In this document: piece after piece, positions 8,546 through 17,731 of the stretch
How positions within the stretch are numbered: the first letter of the stretch is position 1
Layout: every line of letters begins with the position of its first letter
Origin: JADJDM01 sp044352985
Lineage (GTDB): Bacteria > Bacteroidota > Bacteroidia > B-17B0 > Aurantibacillaceae
Length of the DNA: 64,000 bases
NCBI GenBank assembly: GCA_044352985.1
Contig: JBILCU010000001.1
Span: forward strand, 186,001-250,000
Direction: 5' to 3'
Made by a program: the position numbers and the translations under genes
Notes under the pieces: model-generated
The model's input: only the letters and a program-made list of their open reading frames with translations
Database searches by the model: none
What the model was told of the DNA's origin: nothing

Positions 8546-8569
8546 CCCTTGGACTCCGCTCAGGATGAC
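8546..8569. repeat. Half-site of the dispersed ...CTCAGGATGACA repeat
   Basis: In the 234-bp gap between the adaptor and TolC-type genes, CCCTTGGACTCCGCTCAGGATGACA resembles one arm of the inverted repeat found in the 200-bp array near 30.2 kb. Only one arm is present. The rest of the gap is AT-rich and shows no ORF or clear promoter. Confidence 0.4.
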
Positions 8570-8660
8570 AGCTCGAACTGACAAACTTTTAACTTTTCCC
8601 TCCCCTAACTCATCACTTATAACTCATCATTCAATTAAATCTAAATTCTTAAATCTTAAT

Positions 8661-10040
8661 TTACTTCACATTCCCCTGCGCTTTATCCAAATCAATTTTT
8701 GCAATGATTAAATCATACACTGCGCTTAAATAATTTGTTTCTGCTTCTTTAAGTGATGTTTCAGCATTTAATAATTCTATACTTGAACCAACGCCCGCTT
8801 CGTATTTTTTCTTGGAAGTATCAAAAATTGATTTTGCCAATTCTTTGTTTTTTTGTTGAGTTTGTAAACTCACAAATGCATTTTTATAAGCAACTCCTGC
8901 AGCCGTGGTTTCCATATCAATAGCTGATTTTAGCATATTCATAGTGTTGCTTGTTTTCAATAAATTAATTTTAGCTTGCTGTATGCGATAATATTTTTGA
9001 CCACCATTGAAAATAGGCACATTAAGTGTTGCTCCTATTAAACCAATAGGGAACCATTCTTGTTCTGTATCAAACAAGTCGAATTTTGTTCGCTGTGCAT
9101 TACGTTGATAAGCTCCGTATGCAAATAAAGATGGTAGATGTTGTAGTTTATAGCGTTTTAAATCCAATTCGTTAATTTTTTGTTGCGATTCCAACAACAT
9201 AAATTCAGGACGAGATGAATAGTTTGGTTTGCTTTCGCCTGAACTAATATCCTGAATTTGTTCTGCTTTTAATCCATCACTTAATGTGATGGGGTCCTGA
9301 ATTGGATAACCCATTTGGAATTTCAAAAGTGTTTCGGATAAGCCGATTAATCGGTCAACTTTTTCTTTTTCTGTTAGTAAATTGTTATAGGTTAATTCTA
9401 AGCGGTCAACATCCAATTTCTCCACAAAACCTGCTTTATTCAATGCTTTCGTATCATCAAATATTTTTCTGATTCGTTCAATGTTTGCATCAAGCGTTTT
9501 AATTTTTTCGCGATTAACCAAAACAGAGTAATATGCTTTTGAAACATTTACAACGGTTTCAATTTTGGATCTGGTTAATGATTTTTCAGAAAGCAATTTA
9601 AATTCTTTTGCAGCCTGTAATCCTACCAAATAATCACTGCTGAAAATAAGTTGCGAAACAGAAATACCGGCAGAAGCATTCCATTGCGTACCAAAACGAA
9701 CAGGGATGAATGTTCCGGCTGGAGCACCAAAAAACTGACCTGGTAATAATGAAGTTGGTAATTCTACGTAATCTTTAATATCAAAACTTCCGCTAATTTG
9801 TGGTAAGCCCAAACCAATAACTTCTTTATTTCTGTAATCCGCAATTTTTTTATCCAATTCCGCATTCAAATAATTTCCATTGTGTTTGGTGGCATATTCA
9901 ATTGCCGATTGTAATGAAAATTCATTGCCCGTTGATGTATTATCTGTTTTTTGGCTAAACGCATTAATAAAACTAAAACACAACAAAATAATTGTAGTGA
10001 ATACTTTATTTTTCTTACTGTTGTCTATTTCCATAATCAT
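8661..10040 (-). CDS. TolC-family outer-membrane efflux protein
   Basis: A 459-residue outer-membrane factor that forms the trimeric channel for the RND pump. It has a signal peptide after a short charged start (KVFTTIILLCFSFINAFSQ), then two repeats of the long-helix TolC domain; the second repeat closes with KKKYEAGVGSSIELLNAETSLKEAETNYLSAVYDLIIAKIDLDKAQG, split here as the usual yEaGvgs..eLL.aetsl pattern. Two in-frame ATGs lie at 10040 and 10034 and either could be used. The gene follows tetR by 15 bases, so the two are co-transcribed. Placing the channel gene before the adaptor and pump is common in Bacteroidota efflux operons. Confidence 0.92.
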   Translation of the reverse strand: MIMEIDNSKKNKVFTTIILLCFSFINAFSQKTDNTSTGNEFSLQSAIEYATKHNGNYLNAELDKKIADYRNKEVIGLGLPQISGSFDIKDYVELPTSLLPGQFFGAPAGTFIPVRFGTQWNASAGISVSQLIFSSDYLVGLQAAKEFKLLSEKSLTRSKIETVVNVSKAYYSVLVNREKIKTLDANIERIRKIFDDTKALNKAGFVEKLDVDRLELTYNNLLTEKEKVDRLIGLSETLLKFQMGYPIQDPITLSDGLKAEQIQDISSGESKPNYSSRPEFMLLESQQKINELDLKRYKLQHLPSLFAYGAYQRNAQRTKFDLFDTEQEWFPIGLIGATLNVPIFNGGQKYYRIQQAKINLLKTSNTMNMLKSAIDMETTAAGVAYKNAFVSLQTQQKNKELAKSIFDTSKKKYEAGVGSSIELLNAETSLKEAETNYLSAVYDLIIAKIDLDKAQGNVK

Positions 10041-10055
10041 TTAAATGATGTTTAA

Positions 10056-10667
10056 TTATATTTCTTTTAGTTCTTTGTATTTATTAATTAATTTATGTCC
10101 TTTCAACGTGCAAATTCCATATAAAAAATGTTCTGTTAATGCTAATTGCACATTCAATACATTAAATTTATCAGGGGGATAAACAGTAGGATTAAAAGCC
10201 ATCTCAACTTCTTCCATACGTAAACGTGCTAAAATTTTTGCGTTAGCGTCTTCTCGAACAATTCCATCTTGTTTCCCTTTTTCAATGGATTCTTCAACTC
10301 TCCCTATCACAAACTTATCCTTAAATTCCTTCATCAAACTCCATGATTTTGGATAGTATTTCTGCAATTCATAAATGAGTAAAGGATTAATTTTACTCAA
10401 TCGTTCTGTCATGCTTTTCATTACCTTAAACACTTCTTCAACAATATTGGCTGATTCATTAAAAATGCAGGTAAAGTTCTCCTCATCTCGCTTGAAATGC
10501 TCTTTCATAAGACAATGCACCAATTCGTCTTTGTCTTTGTAATGCAAATAAATTGTTTTTTTACTTACACCAATGTGCTTTGCAATATCATCCATGGTAA
10601 CAGATTTCACTCCCAGTTTAAAAAACAATTCCTGGGCACCAGACAATATTTTAACTTCTTGATACAT
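10056..10667 (-). CDS. TetR/AcrR-family transcriptional regulator of the efflux operon
   Basis: A 203-residue TetR-type repressor. The N-terminal helix-turn-helix reads VKSVTMDDIAKHIGVSKKTIYLHYKDKDEL, here given in parts: TMDDIAKHIGVSKKTIY is the recognition unit and LHYKDKDELV the conserved fourth helix. The C-terminal ligand domain is variable, as expected. The frame is open upstream to 10721, but a strong promoter and operator lie at 10683-10719, so translation must begin downstream; the ATG at 10667 gives a normal TetR N-terminus (MYQEVKILSGAQELFFKLG). It is the first gene of the efflux operon and very probably represses its own transcription together with the pump genes. The inducer is unknown. 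Confidence 0.92.
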   Translation of the reverse strand: MYQEVKILSGAQELFFKLGVKSVTMDDIAKHIGVSKKTIYLHYKDKDELVHCLMKEHFKRDEENFTCIFNESANIVEEVFKVMKSMTERLSKINPLLIYELQKYYPKSWSLMKEFKDKFVIGRVEESIEKGKQDGIVREDANAKILARLRMEEVEMAFNPTVYPPDKFNVLNVQLALTEHFLYGICTLKGHKLINKYKELKEI

Positions 10668-10682
10668 TTTTAAATTCGGGCA

Positions 10683-10712
10683 CAAAACTAAGGAAACTTT
10701 TAATGTATCAAA
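10683..10712 (-). promoter_or_regulatory. Bacteroidota-type promoter of the tetR-efflux operon
   Basis: On the minus strand a -33 TTTG (complement of 10709-10712) is followed by 18 bases and then TAGTTTTG (complement of 10683-10690), an exact match to the TAnnTTTG -7 consensus of the phylum. Transcription would start near 10676, about ten bases ahead of the ATG at 10667. The spacer is one base short of the usual 19. Confidence 0.65.
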
Positions 10713-10719
10713 AGTTTCC
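10692..10719. promoter_or_regulatory. TetR operator candidate (28-bp perfect inverted repeat)
   Basis: Arms GGAAACTTTT (10692-10701) and AAAAGTTTCC (10710-10719) are perfect reverse complements around an 8-nt spacer. The site covers the -33 box and most of the promoter spacer, so a bound repressor would block RNA polymerase. A site of this size and symmetry is typical for TetR dimers. Confidence 0.7.
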
Positions 10720-10821
10720 AACCATTTTTTATAAAAAAATAGATGATGTTCAACAATTCGGTGTTTATAATATCCTTATTTCAACTAAAAAACTGCTTAA
10801 AGCACCACTAACTTTAGTTGC

Positions 10822-11754
10822 ATGATAAAATGGGGTGCATTACACTTATTTTCATTGTCATTTTTTTTGACAGTTACTAATTTGTTATCGCAACCTTCTG
10901 AAATTAAAAATACACCACAAGAATACATTCTTCAATATAAAGAAATTGCCATCAACGAAATGCTTTCTCAAGGAATTCCTGCTAGCATAACCCTTGCACA
11001 AGGCTTATTAGAAAGTGGGAATGGAAATAGCGCATTATCAGTTTACGCTAATAATCATTTCGGAATTAAATGTCATAAAGAGTGGAGTGGGCCTAGTTAT
11101 ATTATGGATGATGATGCAGAAAACGAATGCTTTCGAAAATACGAACGGGTTGCTGATTCGTATAAAGATCATTCCTTATTTTTAAAAACACGATCCCGTT
11201 ATTCTTTTTTATTTGAGCTACCAACAACAGATTACAAATCATGGGCAAGAGGATTAAAACTTGCAGGTTACGCAACTTTACCAAGTTATGCAGAAGAATT
11301 AATTGAGTTAATTGAAAGGCATCGATTGTATGAATATGATAAGCTGCAAGCACTAACCGCAAAAACTATAAAACCCGAACATGTAACATTAAAAGCTGAA
11401 ATTAAACCGGTTTTAAAATTCAATAAGTTAAAGTTTATAATTGTAAAACCCGGAGACACATTTTATAAAATTGCAAACGAGCAAAATGTAGAGATCAAAC
11501 AATTGCTTAAGTACAACGATATGGATGAAAAGGATAAATTAATTTGCGGCAGTAAAATTTATCTCGAGACGAAACACAATAAGGCAATGGAAAATTATCA
11601 TGTTGTTTGCAAAGGCGAAACCATGAAATCCATATCGCAATTGCATGGTGTAAAATTAAAAAGTTTGTACGCTAAAAACAATCTGAAAATAGGGGAAGAG
11701 CCTACTATTGGTGAAAAATTAAATTTGAGATCCAAAAGAAAAAAGCATAACTAA
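10822..11754 (+). CDS. Glucosaminidase (GH73-like) with two LysM domains
   Basis: A 310-residue secreted peptidoglycan hydrolase. A signal peptide (HLFSLSFFLTVTNLLSQ) is followed by a GH73 N-acetylglucosaminidase domain at about residues 38-180; ITLAQGLLESGNGNSALS holds the catalytic Glu (residue 64), and NNHFGIKC and the YERVADSYKDHSLFL stretch are family marks. Two LysM modules follow, VKPGDTFYKIANEQNVEIKQ near residue 212 and VVCKGETMKSISQLHGVKLK near residue 262, which bind the glycan strands. It acts on N-acetylglucosamine linkages of the cell wall, probably in remodelling or daughter separation. The methyltransferase gene starts two bases after its stop. Confidence 0.92.
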   Translation: MIKWGALHLFSLSFFLTVTNLLSQPSEIKNTPQEYILQYKEIAINEMLSQGIPASITLAQGLLESGNGNSALSVYANNHFGIKCHKEWSGPSYIMDDDAENECFRKYERVADSYKDHSLFLKTRSRYSFLFELPTTDYKSWARGLKLAGYATLPSYAEELIELIERHRLYEYDKLQALTAKTIKPEHVTLKAEIKPVLKFNKLKFIIVKPGDTFYKIANEQNVEIKQLLKYNDMDEKDKLICGSKIYLETKHNKAMENYHVVCKGETMKSISQLHGVKLKSLYAKNNLKIGEEPTIGEKLNLRSKRKKHN

Positions 11755-11756
11755 TT

Positions 11757-12545
11757 ATGCATAAACTTCGTTTAGCCACTCATTATTTAAAGTATCTATT
11801 TATAGCAGTTAATGAGCATGGGCTGCATTCCCCTTTCATGTTTCATTTTGCATTAAATGTCATTTATTTAGAACATCCTTTTTATGACTTTAAAAATCTA
11901 AATAAAATAAGAGAAGACTTACTTGAATCAAAAACTCGATTAACGATAGAAGATTACGGAGCCGGTTCGATACATTTTAAAAAAGAAAAAAGAGCTATTA
12001 AAGAAATTGCAAGGCATGGAATAACATCAAAAAAAAACGCAGAGTTATTATATAGAATAATAAATTTTTTGCAACCTAAAAACAGTATTGAATTAGGTAC
12101 TTCTTTAGGTTTAACAAGCTTATACCTTGCCACGGCGGCAAAACAATCAACATTATTTACCATTGAGGGTAGTGAATCGTTTTCAAGATTTTCAAATGAA
12201 CTTTTTCTAAAAAATAACGTCAATAACATAAGAAGTATTCATGGGAAATTTGAAACAGAATTGCCTAACATTTTAAATAAAATAGATAAAGTTGATTTTG
12301 CCTTTGTTGACGGACATCATGATAAAGAAGCAACAATAAAGTATTTTCATCTTTTACTCGAAAAAACACACAATGAAACAATCATAGTCTTTGATGATAT
12401 TAATTGGAGTAAAGGAATGCAAGAAGCATGGGAAATAATTCGGAAAAACAGTCGCGTAAAAATTAGTGTTAATTTATTTTTTATGGGCATACTTTTTTTT
12501 CGAAAAGAACAAAAAGAACAAGAGCATTTTATAATTAGATTTTAG
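11757..12545 (+). CDS. Class I SAM-dependent methyltransferase
   Basis: A 262-residue protein with a Rossmann methyltransferase core in its C-terminal two thirds. SIELGTSLGLTSLYLATA (about residues 115-132) is motif I for SAM binding, VDFAFVDGHHDKEATIKYF carries the acidic motif of the O-methyltransferase/Methyltransf_24 group, and IIVFDDINWSKGM the next strand. The first 100 residues are a lead-in found with this family in Bacteroidota. The substrate is unknown. It is cytosolic, with no signal peptide, and lies two bases after the glucosaminidase gene, so the two are likely co-transcribed, though no functional link is evident. Confidence 0.82.
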   Translation: MHKLRLATHYLKYLFIAVNEHGLHSPFMFHFALNVIYLEHPFYDFKNLNKIREDLLESKTRLTIEDYGAGSIHFKKEKRAIKEIARHGITSKKNAELLYRIINFLQPKNSIELGTSLGLTSLYLATAAKQSTLFTIEGSESFSRFSNELFLKNNVNNIRSIHGKFETELPNILNKIDKVDFAFVDGHHDKEATIKYFHLLLEKTHNETIIVFDDINWSKGMQEAWEIIRKNSRVKISVNLFFMGILFFRKEQKEQEHFIIRF

Positions 12546-12630
12546 CTATTAAATCAACAAATCAAAACAATTTGATTTTTTAGTTCATCCTTTCTATAAG
12601 TTTTTTATTTTTATAAAAATAACAAACACA

Positions 12631-14070
12631 TTGAGCCCATTTTCGATAGATATAAGTAAACAAGAAGTTAAAACTGAATTTGATAATGGCACAGAACGTT
12701 TTCATTTTATAACTTGTTGGGTTGGAATAGTTTTAAATCTTATTTGGGCAATCAGCGATTACGTGGTTTTCCCTGAACGATTTTCAGATTTTTTAGTATT
12801 CAGGGCATTAGTTTCTATTAGCACTTTGTTTATTTTGTTATTTAAACATAAAATAAAAAATGGCATTTATTTCTGCTTATTTTATTTAGTGTTGGGCATA
12901 TCTATTCAAAATGCTTACATGTGGAGTTTAATGGATGCCGTTCACTTTAAACAACACACCTTTGCCTATATTGCACTTTTTATTGGCGTAGGAATGCTAG
13001 TACTATGGGAAATCTGGTATTCTGTTCTGCTATTTATAGCTACATTAATAAGTAATTTTATTTTTATTAAAATAAACAGCGAGCTAAACTCAGATGATTT
13101 TTTAATTAACGGAGGTTTACTTACAATTACTGTTGCGCTATTTTCTGTATTCTTAATTCGTTCGAGATATCGCTTAACAATTAAAGAAATTAAAAGCAGA
13201 CTTGAATTAAGTAAATCAAAAGAGCTATTGCAAGAAGAACACAACACTGTTATACATCAAAAAAAAGAAATTGAAGAAAAAAATACCGAAATAGTAAGCA
13301 GCATAAGATATGCAAAACGGATTCAATTTGCATTATTGCCACCGGAAGAAAAAATGAATGAAATTTTAAAAGAGTATTTTGTTTTTTACCAACCAAAAGA
13401 TATAGTTAGCGGTGATTTTTACTGGGCAACAAAAGTTATAACAACCCGTTTTGAAAATGACGATTCAGAAATTTATTTAATTGCTGTTGCTGATTGTACC
13501 GGACATGGAGTGCCAGGAGCATTCATGAGTTTAATCGGAAATAATTTTTTAAAGCAATCTGTAAAAGAAAAATCTATAAATACTCCCGCGCAAGCTCTTG
13601 ATTTTTTAAATGCCAATGTAGTTGCTACTCTCAATCAGCACACTACTGATGCTCCCGTTCGTGATGGAATGGATATTTCATTAGTAGCTATTGAGTTTGC
13701 AACAAAAAAATTGCAGTATGCTGGCGCTAATAATCCCATTTATATTCTTAGAAATAAAGAATTGATTATTTTAAAACCCGACAAACAAGCAATAGGTTCA
13801 GTTTCTGAAGAATTAAAAGCGTTCACTAATCATGAGTTTGATTTACAAACAGGAGATTTAATTTATATGTTTACCGATGGATATGCTGATCAATTTGGAG
13901 GTCCGGATGGAAAAAAATTAAAGTATAAAAAATTTCAAGATCACTTAATTACTGTTTCAGAAATACCAATGTACGAACAAAAAAATTATCTGAAATCAAA
14001 ATTTGACGAGTGGCGAGGTACAACAGAACAAACAGATGATGTGTGTGTAGTTGGAATTAAAATAACATAA
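12631..14070 (+). CDS. Membrane-anchored PP2C/SpoIIE-type serine phosphatase
   Basis: A 479-residue protein. The first ~185 residues hold about six hydrophobic membrane helices, then a coiled coil (SRLELSKSKELLQEEHNTVIHQKKEIEEKN region) joins to a SpoIIE/RsbU-type PP2C phosphatase domain beginning with IRYAKRIQFALLPPEE. Metal-binding motifs are seen: SGDFYWA, VADCTGHGVPGAFMSLIGN, RDGMDISL, YMFTDGYADQFGG and TDDVCVVGI. Such proteins dephosphorylate anti-sigma antagonists or other phosphoproteins in response to membrane signals. The start is a TTG at 12631; no ATG lies upstream in frame, and the next in-frame ATG would cut off membrane segments. A DUF1801 gene follows at 7 bases. Confidence 0.88.
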   Translation: MSPFSIDISKQEVKTEFDNGTERFHFITCWVGIVLNLIWAISDYVVFPERFSDFLVFRALVSISTLFILLFKHKIKNGIYFCLFYLVLGISIQNAYMWSLMDAVHFKQHTFAYIALFIGVGMLVLWEIWYSVLLFIATLISNFIFIKINSELNSDDFLINGGLLTITVALFSVFLIRSRYRLTIKEIKSRLELSKSKELLQEEHNTVIHQKKEIEEKNTEIVSSIRYAKRIQFALLPPEEKMNEILKEYFVFYQPKDIVSGDFYWATKVITTRFENDDSEIYLIAVADCTGHGVPGAFMSLIGNNFLKQSVKEKSINTPAQALDFLNANVVATLNQHTTDAPVRDGMDISLVAIEFATKKLQYAGANNPIYILRNKELIILKPDKQAIGSVSEELKAFTNHEFDLQTGDLIYMFTDGYADQFGGPDGKKLKYKKFQDHLITVSEIPMYEQKNYLKSKFDEWRGTTEQTDDVCVVGIKIT

Positions 14071-14077
14071 ATAACAC

Positions 14078-14536
14078 ATGAAATCAAGCAATCAAGCAAT
14101 TAAAAACTATATAGATTCTTTACCTGAAGAGAGAAAAAATGCAATTGAAAGCTTAAGGAAAATTATAAAAGAATATGTTCCGAAAGGCTTTGAAGAAACT
14201 TTTAATTATGGCATGATTAGTTATGTAGTTCCATTATCCATCTACCCAAAAGGGTATCATTGTTCTTCGGAAACTCCACTACCTTTCATCAATATTGCCT
14301 CACAAAAAAGCCATATTGCAATTTATCACATGGGTATTTATGCGCAACCCGAACTATTAAATTGGTTTACTAATGAGTACACCAAACTCTCCAAAAAGAA
14401 ATTAGACATGGGCAAAAGCTGCATCCGTTTTAAAAAAGTTAATGAAATACCTTATGATTTAATTAAAGATTTAGTTACAAAAATGAGTGTAACGGAATGG
14501 ATACATCTTTATGAAAAATCATTTATTAAAAAGTAA
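14078..14536 (+). CDS. DUF1801 domain protein (YdhG-like)
   Basis: A 152-residue protein recognisable as DUF1801: an N-terminal helical repeat (AIKNYIDSLPEERKNAIESLRKIIKEYVP), the stretch GFEETFNYGMISYVVPL, and FINIASQKSHIAIYHMGIY, which are the conserved parts of this family. The fold resembles frataxin-like and YdhG/YjbR-like domains; no enzyme activity is established. It is soluble, with no signal peptide. It sits between the phosphatase gene and uvrC, all in the same direction with short gaps (7 and 29 bases), so the three may share a transcript, without an obvious shared role. Confidence 0.8.
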   Translation: MKSSNQAIKNYIDSLPEERKNAIESLRKIIKEYVPKGFEETFNYGMISYVVPLSIYPKGYHCSSETPLPFINIASQKSHIAIYHMGIYAQPELLNWFTNEYTKLSKKKLDMGKSCIRFKKVNEIPYDLIKDLVTKMSVTEWIHLYEKSFIKK

Positions 14537-14565
14537 TACTTCGTTTTTAAAACAATATTTCATTC

Positions 14566-16374
14566 ATGAATGAATTCCCGCTTCATATACAAGCAATCAT
14601 AAAATCAATGCCTGAAGAGCCGGGTGTGTATCAATATTATGATGTGGAAGGGAAAATATTATATGTGGGTAAAGCAAAGAATTTAAAAAAACGAGTGAGT
14701 TCGTATTTCATGAAAGAACACGACAATCAACGTTTACGATTACTCGTTAAAAAAATTCATGAGATAAAAACAATCATTGTAAACAGTGAAATGGATGCAC
14801 TGTTACTCGAAAACAACTTAATTAAAACCCTCCAGCCTCGCTACAATATCAATCTCAAAGATGATAAAACCTATCCTTGGGTAGTAATTAAAAAAGAACC
14901 TTTTCCTCGTGTATTTTATACTCGTAAAAAAATTCAGGATGGATCAGAATATTTTGGACCATTCCCGAATGTTAATTCGTTAAGAGCATTGCTCGATCTA
15001 ATACCTCAATTGTATAAATTAAGAACCTGTAGCCTTGATTTATCGGCAAAAAAAATTGATACTGCCAACTATCGACCTTGTTTAGAGTTTCATATCGGAA
15101 GATGCAATGCGCCTTGTATTAAAAAACAAGATGAAAAAGAATACTTGCATTTCATAGCTGAAATAAGGCAATTGCTAAAAGGAAATTTACAAGCTTTAAT
15201 TAAAGGATTAAAAGAAGAAATGATGAAACAGGCAGAAGCATATGCGTTTGAAGCTGCTCAGGAAACTAAATTAAGGATTGATTTATTAGAAAAATACGAA
15301 GGAAAAAGTTTAATTGTTAACCCGTTAATTTCAGACGCTGAAGTATATGGGTTTTATGATGCACAAACAACTGCATTTGTAAATTTCTTTAAAGTAAAAC
15401 ACGGAACAATTATACAGGGGCAAACCATAGAATTACAAAAGAGATTAGATGAAAGCAAGGAAGAGTTACTCACTTTTGCCATAACTGAAATAAGGCAGCG
15501 TTATGAGAGCAATTCTAAAGAAATAATAGTTCCTTTTGAAATTGATTTTCAGTTTCCTGGTGTAGAAATGAACGTTCCAAAAATCGGCGATAAAAAAAAG
15601 TTAGTTGAGCTATCTCAAAAAAATGCCCGAACACTTGCTTTGGAAAGAGAAAAACAACAAGCCATTATCGATCCTGAAAGTTCAACAAATCAACTCATGC
15701 AGCAAATGATGAAAGATTTACGTATGAAAGAAGAGCCAAGAAGAATTGATTGTTTCGATAACTCTAACATTCAAGGTGCTTATCCAGTAAGTGCAATGAC
15801 TGTTTTTATTGATGGGAAACCGGCGAAAAAAGAATATCGTCATTTTAATGTAAAAACAGTTGTTGGTCCAGATGATTTTGCCACCATGGAAGAGGTAATT
15901 TACAGAAGATACAGCAGGGTATTAGAAGAACAACAAGATTTACCACAGTTGATTGTTATTGATGGTGGCAAAGGTCAGTTAGGAGCAGCTATAAATAGTT
16001 TGAAGAAACTTGATTTGATGGGCAAATTAACGATCGTTGGAATTGCCAAGCGTTTAGAAGAAATTTATTTTCCCGGCGACCCGTATCCTTTGTATATAGA
16101 TAAACGATCAAAAACCCTTCGTGTTTTACAACACATACGCGATGAGGCTCACCGTTTTGGCATTACACATCACCGTTCCAAAAGATCAAGAAGTATTATT
16201 AAAACAGAACTTTCAGAAATAAAAGGCATAGGAGAAAATACTGCTCAAAAATTATTAAACGAATTTAAATCAGTAAAAGAAATTTCAAAAGCTACATTTG
16301 ATCAATTGCAAGCAGTTGTTGGAAAAAGTAAAGCAGAGGTAATTTTAAGTTTTTTTAGTTCTAAATCTACTTAA
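14566..16374 (+). CDS. uvrC: Excinuclease ABC subunit C
   Basis: UvrC, the nuclease of nucleotide excision repair that cuts on both sides of a lesion after UvrA and UvrB loading. It has 602 residues, the normal length. The GIY-YIG domain is at the start (EEPGVYQYYDVEGKILYVGKAKNLKKR, in parts GVYQYYD and ILYVGKAKNL), then a Cys cluster (CLEFHIGRCNAPC), a UVR domain, the RNase H-like 5' nuclease domain with RRIDCFDNSNIQG and VIDGGKGQLGAA, and the C-terminal helix-hairpin-helix pair (LSEIKGIGENTAQKLL). It converges on the SOUL gene; the two stop codons interlock in one TTAA at 16371-16374. Confidence 0.97.
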   Translation: MNEFPLHIQAIIKSMPEEPGVYQYYDVEGKILYVGKAKNLKKRVSSYFMKEHDNQRLRLLVKKIHEIKTIIVNSEMDALLLENNLIKTLQPRYNINLKDDKTYPWVVIKKEPFPRVFYTRKKIQDGSEYFGPFPNVNSLRALLDLIPQLYKLRTCSLDLSAKKIDTANYRPCLEFHIGRCNAPCIKKQDEKEYLHFIAEIRQLLKGNLQALIKGLKEEMMKQAEAYAFEAAQETKLRIDLLEKYEGKSLIVNPLISDAEVYGFYDAQTTAFVNFFKVKHGTIIQGQTIELQKRLDESKEELLTFAITEIRQRYESNSKEIIVPFEIDFQFPGVEMNVPKIGDKKKLVELSQKNARTLALEREKQQAIIDPESSTNQLMQQMMKDLRMKEEPRRIDCFDNSNIQGAYPVSAMTVFIDGKPAKKEYRHFNVKTVVGPDDFATMEEVIYRRYSRVLEEQQDLPQLIVIDGGKGQLGAAINSLKKLDLMGKLTIVGIAKRLEEIYFPGDPYPLYIDKRSKTLRVLQHIRDEAHRFGITHHRSKRSRSIIKTELSEIKGIGENTAQKLLNEFKSVKEISKATFDQLQAVVGKSKAEVILSFFSSKST

Positions 16375-16961
16375 GGTAGGACCTCAATAGCTACTTCGTT
16401 TCTTCTGTTTATAAAATCCCACGGGGCATTGTATCCCATGTACAAATAACTGCCTACCGATTTAATTTGATTTTGTTTTAATGTTTCTTCCAATTGTTTG
16501 CAATATTTTTCAATTTTATCATCAGATGAATATCCGCCAAAGCGTATAACTGCCAATGTTTTTTCAGCTTCTTCTGTAATGAGTACATTGTTCGAACTTG
16601 GTTTTGGCAATTGATCTTTAGCATATTTTTTAGGCATCACAAAATACATGCTTGCCGAATCGCTCATGTTCATTACTACGGGAGAAGTCATGGCTATTTT
16701 CTGGTTTTTTTCATTACCCCCAAAAATATAATTAGCTATTGTTCTAAAACCATTGCTTCCTTGTTTTTCAAAGGATTTATTTTCTAAACTCGTTTTAGCA
16801 ATAATCATTTTAGGATATAATCTTATTTCAACATCTCCGTAAGTTTTTATCACTTTATAATCAGGAGTTTCAATGTCTTTTTTAAACGATGCTAGTGCCA
16901 TAAATAATGTGATTATTAAACTACTTATTATACTTATCCAGATTATTTTATTCATGTTCAT
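16371..16961 (-). CDS. SOUL-family heme-binding protein
   Basis: A 196-residue SOUL/HBP-type protein. An N-terminal membrane helix or signal anchor (IIWISIISSLIITLFMALASF) is followed by the SOUL domain: TPDYKVIKTYGDVEIRLYP, FRTIANYIFGGNEKNQKIAMTSPVVM and the C-terminal YNAPWDFINRRNEVAIEV are the conserved parts. Family members bind heme or tetrapyrroles loosely; in bacteria the role is not settled. Here it would be anchored at the inner membrane and face the periplasm. Its stop overlaps the uvrC stop on the other strand. The gap upstream to the DUF4294 gene is 126 bases. Confidence 0.88.
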   Translation of the reverse strand: MNMNKIIWISIISSLIITLFMALASFKKDIETPDYKVIKTYGDVEIRLYPKMIIAKTSLENKSFEKQGSNGFRTIANYIFGGNEKNQKIAMTSPVVMNMSDSASMYFVMPKKYAKDQLPKPSSNNVLITEEAEKTLAVIRFGGYSSDDKIEKYCKQLEETLKQNQIKSVGSYLYMGYNAPWDFINRRNEVAIEVLP

Positions 16962-17087
16962 TTATTTTATGCAAGATATAACAAGCTTTAGAAGATGTAT
17001 CTAAAAAAATCATAAATTCTTTGGGCTTAAAACTTTTGAGAAAGAGCTGAAAAATATAAAATTAATTTTCAAAAAAACTTATTCAAC

Positions 17088-17681
17088 TTAAAACACCCCT
17101 GCTTCAATCTGCTTAATGGCTTGCTCAATAAGACGATCTTCTCCATTAGGATCATATTCACTTTTTAGGTTAGAGCCAAATAATCGGGCTAAACTTTGCC
17201 ACATAAATGCAGAAAAACTCCCTCTTAATTGCTTTACTAAATCAAATGAGGTATTTCCGGTTTCTCTGTCAATCAATTTAATTAAAATCTTTCCCTGATT
17301 TACACTTAGGTTTTTTAATTCTTCACCAAACTCTTTTTGCAATTGTTTTTCGGCCGCAGCCATATATTTTTTACGCACTTCTTCATCGGGCATATTTTTT
17401 AATTCACGCTCGTAATGTTTTAAACGAGCTGCAGCCATTATGGCGTAAGGATATACTTTTTTTACGTTATGCTTTAGCTTCGTCCATTGTTCGTATTTGC
17501 GTTTAGTTGCAAATGGCATTTGTTCTTCTACAACCAACCATGGAAGAGAAAAGTATGCAAAAGTATCAACTCCAACGATAATACCCTGAGCTATAATAGG
17601 TTCTTGTTTTTGTTGGAAATTAGTTTGAGTAAAAGCAGTTAAAGAATAAATCAAACAGGCAAAGAAAAAAATGACTTTCAT
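17088..17681 (-). CDS. DUF4294 domain protein, secreted
   Basis: A 197-residue protein with a signal peptide (VIFFFACLIYSLTAFTQ). The mature part matches DUF4294, a family confined largely to Bacteroidota: KLKHNVKKVYPYAIMAAARL, KQLQKEFGEELKNLSVNQGKILIKLIDRETG and the end SLARLFGSNLKSEYDP. It is predicted periplasmic or on the inner face of the outer membrane, rich in helices and charged residues. No function is known for the family. It lies 50 bases downstream of the biotin carboxylase gene on the same strand and may be part of that transcript. Confidence 0.85.
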   Translation of the reverse strand: MKVIFFFACLIYSLTAFTQTNFQQKQEPIIAQGIIVGVDTFAYFSLPWLVVEEQMPFATKRKYEQWTKLKHNVKKVYPYAIMAAARLKHYERELKNMPDEEVRKKYMAAAEKQLQKEFGEELKNLSVNQGKILIKLIDRETGNTSFDLVKQLRGSFSAFMWQSLARLFGSNLKSEYDPNGEDRLIEQAIKQIEAGVF

Positions 17682-17731
17682 GTTGATTGTTTTGAATTTA
17701 TTCTTTTATACGTAAAAAGTAACCTGAAATG

